NCBI RefSeq assembly: GCF_042242105.1
Contig: NC_092023.1
Coordinates: 16,285,933-16,349,932 of the forward strand
Reading direction: 5' to 3'
DNA: 64,000 nt
Source of the DNA: Pempheris klunzingeri
Taxonomy: Eukaryota > Chordata > Actinopteri > Acropomatiformes > Pempheridae
Shown here: positions 36,481-46,629 of the stretch, piece by piece
Layout of the letters: every line of letters begins with the position of its first letter
Position numbering within the stretch: the first letter of the stretch is position 1
Position numbers and translations under genes: made by a program
Notes under the pieces: model-generated
What the model saw: the letters and a program-made list of their open reading frames with translations, nothing else
Told to the model about the DNA's origin: nothing
Database searches by the model: none

Positions 36481-37082
36481 GAGCTAAGAGGTCTACTTCA
36501 CCAACAGTCATGAAATCAGTAGAAAATACTTCAACTGCAATAGACAATAAGAAGTATGCAGTGGGAGTATTTATTGATCTCAAGAAAGCATTTGATACCA
36601 CTGATTATTGTTTACTGATGAAGACGCTGGTACTTGGTATATGGTATTAGAGAGGTAACATACTCCTGGATGAGAATCCAGCTTGAGAACAGATATCAGT
36701 CTGTTTATGTAAATAATTTTGGTTCAAAACTAAAGAAGGTTTACCTGTGAGGTTCAGCAAGAATCAATGCTTGATCCACAGCTCTTTATATTCTATGATA
36801 CATGATATCTGTAAGGTGTGAACATGGTGACATTTTGTTATATTTGCTGCTATGGTGTTAAACGGTTTCGACCCTCTTACATCACAACTGCGCATATCTG
36901 AACAAAGACTTTTGTGTGTCCCAAGATCCAGGACTAAAAGTTACGGGGACAGGGCCTTCTCTGTCGCTGCTCTTCCTCCCCCCATCCGGTTCTCCCCTTC
37001 CCCTTGTTGCACTTTGAGATTTGTACCTCCAAATGTAAAGTGCATTATAAAAAAATGTATTATTATTATTATTATTATTATA
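36481..37082 (+). mobile_element. L2-type LINE fragments with (TTA)n tail
   Basis: The plus-strand frame near 36568 reads VFIDLKKAFDT, a conserved reverse transcriptase box of non-LTR elements. It is followed by degenerate sequence matching the GVPQGS region. From about 36850 the C-terminal block LTSQLRISEQRLLCVPRSRTK...GDRAFSVAA is readable. The end AAAGTGCATTATAAAAAAATG plus a TTA run (37059-37082) is the typical L2 3' end. Stops and gaps show it is dead. The right arm of the inverted duplication lacks this segment. Confidence 0.7.
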
Positions 37083-39117
37083 TCTTTAAGAGTTGACTTA
37101 AAACACACCTATACTCTCTATTATTTTGTGAATAAAGGACAATTAAGGTACACAACTAAATTGATTTAAGGAACACTATGAGGTGCGTGCATAGATTAAG
37201 ACATAACCTTTGCATCTTTAAAAAATACAGAACACCCCTTTAGTTTGCATTTAGGTCAGATATAGGTACAAAGGAAACATCGCCAGTTTTGGGGGCTGAA
37301 AGTGTCTGTCTTTGAAAGTACCACATTGGCTCTTTGTGTCTCGAAAAAAAACAAGAAAAAATTCTACACAACAAAGCAAACACATAATATTTAGGACAAA
37401 GAACACAGCAGATAATTTCACCTTCAGGGTGTCAGACATTACTTTTTCACTGAAGTTAGTGGTTGTAGAAATTGAGGTTAAAAGGGAGGGGAAACAGTGA
37501 GCCCTTTGGGATGCATTTGCCTTCTGAAACAAATAGGGAAACAGTGGCCAGTGTTGGAGCTGCTACATGTAGAAACACAGTCTGCCACCAACTGTGAGGC
37601 CACTTCTCTCACTTCCTCATTATTATACAGCAGCCTCATCTTGCGCTCTGGTCCTGCTACTGCAACAGGGCTTTCACTGACCTGCTGCAGTTACTCAACG
37701 GTAGTTCTGTTCTTCTTGCTAAGCACCTAATCACCTTGTCTGCTTTTGCCCAAGTCTGATACCACCCAAAGATTTTGTTCAGACTTCTATAAGGTCAATA
37801 ATGTAACAGAATCATTTCCACTTCAATTTCCACTTCTTGACCAAGTGGTCTCAGCAGAATTTGTCAGGAAGTTTGATCTGCTGAAGGGTAACTGGCAGGT
37901 CACATTGTCCAAGAGATTCCTGCATTCATTATGTCCACTGGGTTATAGTTATTTAGTGTGATGCCCTTTAGTTTGCAGAATCACTCCTCTGTAAAAATAA
38001 TCTCTCAGTGAAGACAGTGTGTTACTCACTGGAAATTATTCACTGGAATCATACATACATACAATCATACATGTCAATATAGTGTCTTCAAAGTCTTCAC
38101 CAAATATATTACATGAGTCTGGACAGACATGGATGTAACTGCATCTTGACTGGTTGGTGGAAACATACAACCACAAGCTGTTTTTTTCTCTAAGACTGGT
38201 GACACATGTCACAGTTTCTAACTCCGTCTTATCCCACTTAAACGTACAGTGTGTTGTCTTTGCTTGACAATCTACATTTTTGTTTTACATATGTAACTTT
38301 CCATCTGCAAGTATTCAAAGGGAACCCATAGTTTTCTGGTTTTATTTGCTTTTCATTTGCGTTTTATACACACAATTTCATATTTCATGTCATTCACGCA
38401 GATCAGCAACTGACATATGAATACAAAATAATTACAGTAAGAAGAACGAGGGTTACTGAGTGTCTACTGATCCAGAAGTTACTGTTAAAAGGTCAGAAGC
38501 TGTATGTGAACACAGGAGATCACATTGTTACATCTGTAAAAATGTGTTGACTAATATTTAAAAACAGAGTAGATCATCAACCCCTCTCTACTTTCCACTC
38601 ACTCCTTGAGCTGCCAAGCGAAAGAGGAGGCTTCAAGTAAAAGGACAACAAGCAGGAAAGAGAGACAAAACTTTCCACTGGTTTCATACGCTGTTACTCT
38701 CAGCCTGCATGTTGCCTCGGGTCTGCAAAATGTGGTCTTTATTTTTTGAAATCCTGTTTTCAGGCTGATCGGGCTGATGCAGAATATCTCTTTCACGAAT
38801 GTTAAAATAAAATTAGCATGAAAGTCTGCCGGGCTACCATTCTGCCTGGCTGGTCGTTCCCACTCAACAAACATACCTCCATTTCATATAATCTAACAGC
38901 AATCACCGCTGAAGCATGATGCATAAATCTTAAAAAAATAAGATATTGCCTACGCTACCAGGTTACAATGTTTAATTTTGCAAGTTGTATAATATCATAA
39001 CACTATATCAACATAACATATAAACACAGCACACAGAATTGGGGTCACATTATTTGTAGATAAATTGTAATAGCCATTACACCTTGTTGCCAATTTGTCC
39101 AAGAGGCCCACTTCTTT

Positions 39118-39123
39118 TTTATT
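39118..39123 (-). other. Candidate poly(A) signal of the slc5a7-like gene
   Basis: AATAAA on the minus strand about 265 bases past the stop codon. The same AATAAA is kept in the inverted copy near 47940. No other canonical signal lies closer to the stop. Confidence 0.4.
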
Positions 39124-39383
39124 GAAAAAATTAAATATTTCAAAAACTTTTTCAGAACCTAGAAAAGCTAATGTCCATGTGCAATAAGCCACAATAAGCC
39201 TGAAACCAATCAGGAGGAGAAAAGTCCTTTTCGGCATATGTGCTGGGTGAACAAATTTCATAAATTTCCATAAAACATTTATGTTTTGGATGCAAAAACC
39301 CACAGAGTTATGTACTTTTTACTAGTATTTACTAGTCTAAATTATTCCTCAAAAAGTCAGATACTACCGCACACACAGGGACA

Positions 39384-42300
39384 CTAACAGCTTGTGCTAA
39401 TCATCGGCTCTTTTGCCTCAGTATGAGAGTTGGTTCTATTCAATTTCTCCCTCTCACTGTGCTCTGAGGTATCACCTATTGGTGTCAATGGTTGTGGTGA
39501 CTTCTGGGCTTTCACTTTGAACACATCCCACTTCTCAGGAAGCAGGTCTTTGTTGAAGAGCACAGAAACCAGGAAGGAGAACAGCAAGATGGCAGCAATG
39601 GCAGACAGCATGGAGATGGTCTTAACTGGAGCATACTGGACATAAACGCCGTCCTCCAGAGTGCATCCTGGGAAATGGAGGATTGGTGCTAACCCTAATA
39701 TTTGATCTCCACTCAGCAGTCTTAACGGCAATCCCACCAGCAGGCCCATAACAGCCCCGTAACCGTTGGAGATGTTGATGAAGAGGACGCAGACAAGTTG
39801 AGGGAACATTACGACGTAGGCCACTTCAGCACTCAAAAACAAGAACACAAGGATGCTATTTTTCAGACTGGTGAGTGATGTACCAACCACACCCACCAAC
39901 ACCACCGCAGCACGGATTACCCACTGCATCTCTCTGTTTGATGCCTGAAAAAGAGAGAAAAGAGGAAGAAGAACAGTTAAACAAATGACTTTTAATGGCT
40001 TTCAAATACTTCCCACTTTTTTATTCACCTGAGGCCTGAGGATGTTCTTGTATATGTTGGCGCTCAAGACAGAAGCTGCAGAAAGCAAAACAGAGTCCGC
40101 TGATGACATTACAGCTGCAGCCACACATCCAATACCGATAATGGAGATGAAGGACGGGGTGAGGTGCTGCAGGACAATAGGGAGAACTAGACCTGCTTCC
40201 CCACGTTCATATGGAGATGGTGAACCAAAAGAAGTCAGGTTCCAGTCTGAGGCAAGGAAACAAAAGGAAGACTGAGACATTGTCACATTATCTGTTTGGG
40301 TGACTTTAAGAGGAGCATACTATATATCCTACCATTCAAATAATCCTTCACACAGTTATATCTTTTGAATAAAAAGCAAAACTGATGATGACTTCCAAAA
40401 GCCCTAGCTGTACTTGAGTTTAGTGCTAATTAGGATGCTAACGCTAAGATGTTGAACATAGTAAACATCCATCCATCCATCCATCCATCCATCTTCAGCT
40501 GCTTATCCAGAGTCGGGTCGCGGGGGCAGCAATTTTAGCAGAGATGCCCAGACTTCCCCGGCCCTAGTCACCTCCTCCAGCTTGTCCGGTGGGACCCCGA
40601 GGGGTTCCCAGGCCAGCCGAGAGACGTAGTCCCTCCAGCGTGTCCTGGGTCTTCCCCGGGGCCTCCTTCCGGTGGGGCATGCCCGGAAAACCTCCTATAG
40701 TATAGTGTAGTATATATTCTATAGTAAACATTATCTGCCAAAAATCAGTATGTTGGCATTGTCAAGGGCAGCTTGTTAAAAAGCAGTTGGCTAGAAGTAA
40801 TGCTGTACCGAGGCACAGTGCCACCAGTATGACTCTAGTCTATTTTCAAAGTTTATCTTAAGAAGGATAACCTGTAATTGGTTAAAAATGTGTTAGACAG
40901 ATGTGATTGACAGACATCATTATGCAAGGGTAGGGACTCACACTAAATTCTTGCTGTTACCAAGGGTGTACCACAGGGATCCATTTTCAGTCCTCTCCCA
41001 TTTACATCTAATATACTATTTTGCCACTGCTTCCTGCAAATGATACTATTTTATACTGTGTTTGTTGATTCTGCCTGTTTAGGCATTTAGAAAATACAAC
41101 TATTTTGTTATCCTTCTGGTTCAGATAGACATTCAGACATATAGGTTACACCAATTTGCATATCTCCACTATGGGACCATAGAACACATACATCTTTGGA
41201 TCTGGCTTAATGATAAAAAGAGGATTACTAAAGCAGTTGTCTTCTGAGTTGTTGACTAAAGTCTTGCGACGTAGGTATTGACAGGTCTTGTTCTTTCCTT
41301 AATACTGGTGTATGATATAGTGGAGAGCTGGTCATTTTCTGTGCTCTAACTTTCCACTTCTGACTTTCTATGTTTTAATTTGGTTTGGCTTAGTCACAAA
41401 GCAGAGCACAGCATTATCACCTGTGGAGGCAGCTGCTGCCCCAAGCAGGACAGGAGGTATTCCAAGTACAAGTAAGAAGAAAGCAGCAACAAAGCTGCCA
41501 CACTTGGCTGTGTCTGAGGAAGAAGCCGATAAGGTCCTCTGGTGGATGCACTGAAATCCCAGACTCCCCAGTGCCTTAAGAGTAAAACAATTTGTTGGTT
41601 AATTTACTCACTATTTCTACCTGCTATTAGCACTGAAACATCCATTCATTCAGATAAAAGGAAAAATCTCTTTAACTATACCAGGACAGTGAGCTGAGTA
41701 AATTTTACCTTGACATTTACAGACAAGCTGTTGCATCATAGCCTCTACAACTACTTTACTACCTCTACCTACTTTAGTTGTAATAAAAAACTGTCCACTG
41801 TTTAAATATTTATGTTTTTTATCATCATTCTGAAGACATATATCAATTCTAGACTGAATTACATTTTATATCAATCAAATTGTTAATTCCTTACGAAGAA
41901 TAAGAAATGATCAATCATTATCCAGGTCCTTTTTAGCTCCAGTTTACCAATCCAGGGAGCATGTAAGGTGTTGTTCAACAGCGTCTGGCTAATGTCCAGC
42001 GTATAAGGGTTCATCAAAACAAAGGGAACACAGATACACTGCAGAGAAAAATTAAAAAGTGAATGACAAACACGCAACATTGAATGCCATTAAAGCTATT
42101 TTGGAGTATTTGATGCTTTGTGTGAGAGTCTTATTTTAAAACGAAGAGGCAGACAATCCATCAACACCAAAGTATACCAAACTCACCAAGCTGACAAATA
42201 CGAGGACAAGCTGTACAATATCTGTATAGGCCACAGAGTAGAGACCTCCCAGCAGTGTGTAGGTAATAGCGACAGCAGCAGAGATCCAGATGCAAAAAGT

Positions 42301-45300
42301 GTAGGACAAATCCAGGATCACACTCATGGTTCCTCCTGTCAAACACAATGAATCAATGAAAGCATTTGTCTTGTGTGATTGTTACCAATTCATGCTCATT
42401 GAAGTAAATCACATCTACACAGCCTAGATAGGAATTTACATCCACGTATACATTAATTTTACTTATCAGCTAACGGAATTATAAACACACAAATACAAAT
42501 ATATGTACATATGTAAGTAAAGTGCATGTGCATATAACATACCTAAAGCAATTAGAATTGTGGGCACCCAGAGCAAATCAAGGAAAGTTGATACCAGGCA
42601 CAGTCCTGCTGTTAGAGCTTTTCCATACTTCATATGGAAAGGGTCCAGCATCGTCATGCACTCTCTGTCTCTCATTGGCTTGGCAAACACCAAGCCAACT
42701 TGATTTAAAAAAGGACAGAACAGACTGCAATTAGAAGAAAAAAAATTAAGTTGGAGGAAAAACACAAAACAAGATGGAAAAAAACTGTTGAAAAGATTGC
42801 ACACAGCTACAAGTTGCATTTTTTGATATTTATTTCTTCATAGCCTTATAACATCTAAAAAAAACGTGAAAATTAGGCAGCATCCTTGGGATTCTGTAAA
42901 CAGTTTTGTGAAGTTTAGAGTTTTATTTTTATTATTCCATTTACTTGTCTTGTCATTCATTTGGGATTTTATTTGTCTTCTGCTTCCGTTTTTACAGTTT
43001 CCATTTCATTGACATGAAAATTTGAAGATGTACTCACTCAATAAACCACTCTGTCAACCTCCATAGCACAGCGTGCTATGAAGTTAACTAATAACAGGGA
43101 TTCTGTACTTGCAATGATTTTTCTGGGTCACATTGTGTAGCCTAAGTAATTATTAATCCAGTTGAGCATACATTAATTTGTGTTTTTTTTAAGTCAAAGA
43201 TTGTCAGGCGATATTTGTTTTGTACATAAATGCAAACATACAATGTAAAGGAATTTTTGGGGATTTGGTCACGTGATCTTCCTGAGGTCACGGTTGGGTC
43301 GAGGGGGAGGGGTTCAGACTCAGGCCGAACTGTAACCTGAGGTTGGAAAGGCCTGTCTCTGTCTTTGGAGCACAGTTTAGCTGTCTGATTGTTTTGGGTT
43401 GGTTAGCTCCTCCAGATCGGGAGTGATCGGGGTTACTGTAGGGATGCTTTTCTGTGGTTTCTCGGAATGAAGAGAGGACACCAAGATACATTCAAGAAGT
43501 TTACGAGCTCGGAGTCTAACATCACAGGCATAGATGAGACTAAGGAATACAGAGTAAAGCGTCCACATATGTAGGATTCTGCAAGCAATATCTGGTTTCA
43601 GGTATGTGAGGGGATGCCCCAAGATGGACTTGATCTTTCCTTGGACCGACCAGTTGTCCAGACAAAGTGGAGTCAGGAGAGTAGAATGCTGACTTGAGGG
43701 GGATATGCATACTATTTATGACACATGTTCCTGCAGCATGTTACATGAGAAAAACCTTCTAACAGTTACCAAGGTTGAAGGTGATAACTGTGCTCCAGAC
43801 ATTGCCAGATAGACCGTCTCCTGTTGAATAAGCATGCTGCTGGTGATCTGGAGATTCATACAACGTGATGTGGGGTAACTTAAATGATCATAGTTCCTTG
43901 TTTAGATTTCAGAGAGCCAATAGACCACTTGCATATATTTGTGGTACATGTACACTGTTGCCCATAAAGTTGGAATAAAATGTTTTTTACCTCTTCTCAT
44001 GAAATTATTGTGACAATGTGATTTATTCTTGATAAATAAAGTGTATATCTTCTCAACTTTATTGATCAAACTCTTCCAAACATATCACAGTGAAACTTAA
44101 ACCACAATTAACCTTTGCAAACTGTGTATTCAGGCTTTAACAAAGTTGGGGGTATTGAACACTTATTCCAACTTTATGGGCAACAGTGTAGAATGACCAT
44201 ATTTGGGCATGATGCAAATTTGGCACCACAGAAGGGTTAAAAGACTGATCACAGGAAACAGCCTTTCAGAACTAGGGTGACATCAAGCAGTGTTCATGCT
44301 GAGTGCTGTTGTCTCACCTCTCTTCTGCAGAGCATCAATAAAAATTGCTGTGTAAGATATCAAGGTCTCCAACATCTTTTCTTCGATGACCGACTGAGCT
44401 ACCCGCATCACATACAGTATCCTGTCAGATGTCATTTCAAAGTCTTACCAATGATAAAAGACGAGCTGTATGCCATTAACATCATGATTGCCCATATTAG
44501 TCCCATGGAGGGCGTATACACCATCTCAGCTGTGCCAACAATGAAGCCTCCTCCGACCCATGTGGCTACAAGATGGATTAACACACAGCAAGTGATTTAG
44601 TGGACAAACAGCAGCTAACTGGACAGAGGACAAAAAGGTAATTCACGGTAATTCATCTCATGATGACATTATCATACTATTTTATCAGTTAAGAAAAGTC
44701 TGTTGTCCAAATAAATGATTCCAAGAAAACTGCAACTAAAAGCAAATGAAACTGGTTGATTTAAACAAATATCCAGAGATGTCCATTGCATAACCTGAAT
44801 ATTGTTGTTTTACATATTGTTCATGTTGTGATATATATATATATATTTAGCTCTGTAGCCCTGCAACCCTACAGCAGTTCTTACCCCTGTGAAGGCTGTG
44901 ATCGCTTGATTAGTTTGATTCAACTTCCTAATAATTTTGGGTGCTGTTAAGTTGTTTTGCTCTTGACAAATGTTTCTAATATTTATATTAGTGGATCCAT
45001 ATTTTGTACCATCAAGTAAGCTGGCATAAAGGCTGCACGTAGTTTGTGGTTATAATGTAACACTTAGCAGTTTAAGAATGTGCATAGTGTAAGCATAATA
45101 TCAACTGAAATTAACGTAGACATTAGAACTTGATTTGGGCACAGGGCCATGCAAAACAGGTCGTAATGGGTAATACGGATGGAGCTGCCTTATAGCACAT
45201 TATCATCTGAATGTAGATGGTGCTTCAAGAAGGCTTATACAACCTGGGACATTTTCCCACAATACTGTACAGAAGGTAAACAGAATTTTACAGTGAAAGC

Positions 45301-46184
45301 GAGGCTCATAGGGGGCAAATCAAAAGAGAGATGGTGTCATTATTCTATAGCTTTTACACTGTGCAATCAACATTTACTTCATAATGATAAATACAAGCAA
45401 AAACACTACAAAGAGTAATTCAATGTATTCATTTGGCATAGTGCACAATTAAGTTTTTATCTCAAGTTTAGTTTTATTGGGTTTTTTTGTCTTTATGCTA
45501 CTCATTTTCATAAACCAGTATAATATGTATGTATTTTTCTGTCTCAAATTGTTTAATTTAGTGAGACAAGGAATTTATCTGATCATCAGTGTCCTACTTG
45601 TGGTGTAATTAAAATGAGTGACAATGCTTTTAGAGACAAAATTATCAGATGTCTATCTTAATTGTGGACGAAAACCCATTAATTATTGTTAGCAAAATGT
45701 TTCAAACTCTCCTGTGTTTTTTGATTTAGAACACTAAACTTTTTCACATTCCTCATTCCCCAACCATTGCTGATAACCTACATCCATTCAATAATCTCTA
45801 ATATTTTGTAACCTGTATTTCATCAGGCTGTTGTTGGAACTCTTGTTAATTTATTGTTATGAAACTTGTTTCTGTCATTTTGAAGCCAGGAGATATAGCA
45901 CCTCCCCCTAAAAGAGCCTGACATATTTGATATTCTTAAAGATATATTTGCTTAATAATCATGACTTTGTAATTCACAGTCTTACAGTTTCCATTCTCAC
46001 CTGTCATTGTGAAGATCCCCACCACCAAGCTAATACCCCGGTTTCCCAGCAGGGCCATGTCCATTTCAGTGGCTGCACTTTTCTTCTGCTCTCTTTTGGA
46101 CTTGAAAGAAGCCCAGATGCCGGTCCCAAGAACCAGCAGGTAGAAAAGCACCATCACTATCACTCCTGGGACGTTGACAGCCAT
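39384..46184 (-). CDS. slc5a7-like: High-affinity choline transporter 1-like (SLC5A7 family), 8 coding exons, 560 aa
   Basis: Sodium/solute symporter family member most like CHT1, which takes up choline into cholinergic terminals for acetylcholine synthesis. Coding exons in order: 46184-46001, 44565-44449, 42698-42543, 42335-42187, 42038-41895, 41574-41421, 40246-40029, 39944-39384. All are GT-AG and in frame. Human SLC5A7 also has eight coding exons and 580 aa. The N-terminus (MAVNVPG then a hydrophobic helix, [19 protein letters not shown]) aligns with CHT1. Family landmarks are [20 protein letters not shown] across exons 1-2, [34 protein letters not shown], the sequon in DWNLT (Asn304, at the site of CHT1 Asn301) and [14 protein letters not shown]. 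The segment that reads IPWQAYFQRVLS in human CHT1 is [12 protein letters not shown] here, and the C-terminal tail shows no counterpart of the CHT1 dileucine-type internalisation motif. Substrate or trafficking may therefore differ. A broken inverted copy lies head-to-head at 46780-47625. Whether this is the orthologue of human SLC5A7 or a fish-specific paralogue cannot be settled here. Confidence 0.9.
40466..40695 (-). mobile_element. Rex3/RTE-like LINE 3' end with (GGAT)n tail, intron 6
   Basis: The minus strand encodes the C-terminal end of a fish [21 protein letters not shown], then a GVPP-type segment and [16 protein letters not shown], ending in GGAT repeats (CATC on plus, 40466-40493). 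Rex3 elements are known for 5' truncation and a GATG tandem tail, which fits. The copy lies in the sense orientation of the slc5a7-like gene. Confidence 0.65.
40950..41110 (+). mobile_element. LINE reverse transcriptase remnant, intron 6
   Basis: One plus-strand frame reads [16 protein letters not shown], the conserved RT box preceding the YADD motif in non-LTR retrotransposons. A decayed inverted copy lies at 47190-47410 in the right arm, so the insertion predates the inverted duplication. Confidence 0.55.
43953..44188. mobile_element. Tc1/mariner-type MITE, 236 bases, intron 2 of slc5a7-like
   Basis: Perfect or near-perfect terminal inverted repeats of about 25 bases (CACTGTTGCCCATAAAGTTG and its reverse complement) are flanked by TA on both sides (43951-43952 and 44189-44190). 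The interior is non-coding. TA target sites and these ends are typical of Tc1/mariner non-autonomous elements. Confidence 0.85.
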
Positions 46185-46629
46185 AGATAGAAGTTCACTG
46201 TTTTGCCCACAAGCTGATGTCTGACTGGCTGACTGACTGACTGGAGTATTTTGGAGAAGAGGGACGACATTCCAGAGGAACAGGGAATGCAAAAAGTATT
46301 ATTGATGCCCTCTAGTGAAAATATCTGGTGTCAGGTCTATACATACATATATATATATATATTAACTAAATGAGGGGGGTAATTTTGATGATTTAATTGG
46401 AGCAGACAAAATATTAGAAACACTTGTCAAAAGCAAAACAATTTAACAGCACCACAAACTACAGCCTCCAATAATAATATAATAATATTTAGATTATGCA
46501 ATAGACTTTCTTCCACTGTTGGGTATTACATCAGGCAGATATCTTTGAATATATGAAACAAAATGTAATTACAGATTAAATCTTTTATCTACAGTTTTCC
46601 CTGAATCATTTATTTGGTCAAGAGACTTT

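Larger units (their letters stand above)
33300..39100. other. Intergenic region between slc18a2 and the slc5a7-like gene
   Basis: No supported gene. It holds an imperfect tandem duplication (33945-34375), the outer part of the large inverted repeat (35133-35563 and 38490-39100) and L2 LINE fragments (36481-37082). The frames at 38599-38874 and in its inverted copy near 48600 are not conserved as proteins. Confidence 0.6.
35133..44700 (-). repeat. Left arm of a large inverted duplication
   Basis: This arm contains exons 2-8 of the slc5a7-like gene plus about 4 kb of 3' flank. Its reverse complement reappears in pieces at 46630-49312. Matching pairs by eye are 44700-44505 with 46630-46845, 42672-42435 with 46847-47075, 41230-40790 with 47165-47500, 39510-38490 with 47508-48790, and 35563-35133 with 48870-49312. 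The spacer 44700-46630 holds exon 1 and the promoter. Long blocks are about 85-95% identical. Confidence 0.85.

Noticed and set aside
38599-38874. 91-residue minus-strand open frame in the left inverted-repeat arm
   Set aside because: The reverse-complement copy near 48440-48670 does not keep the frame, and no family is recognised. It is probably non-coding 3' flank.
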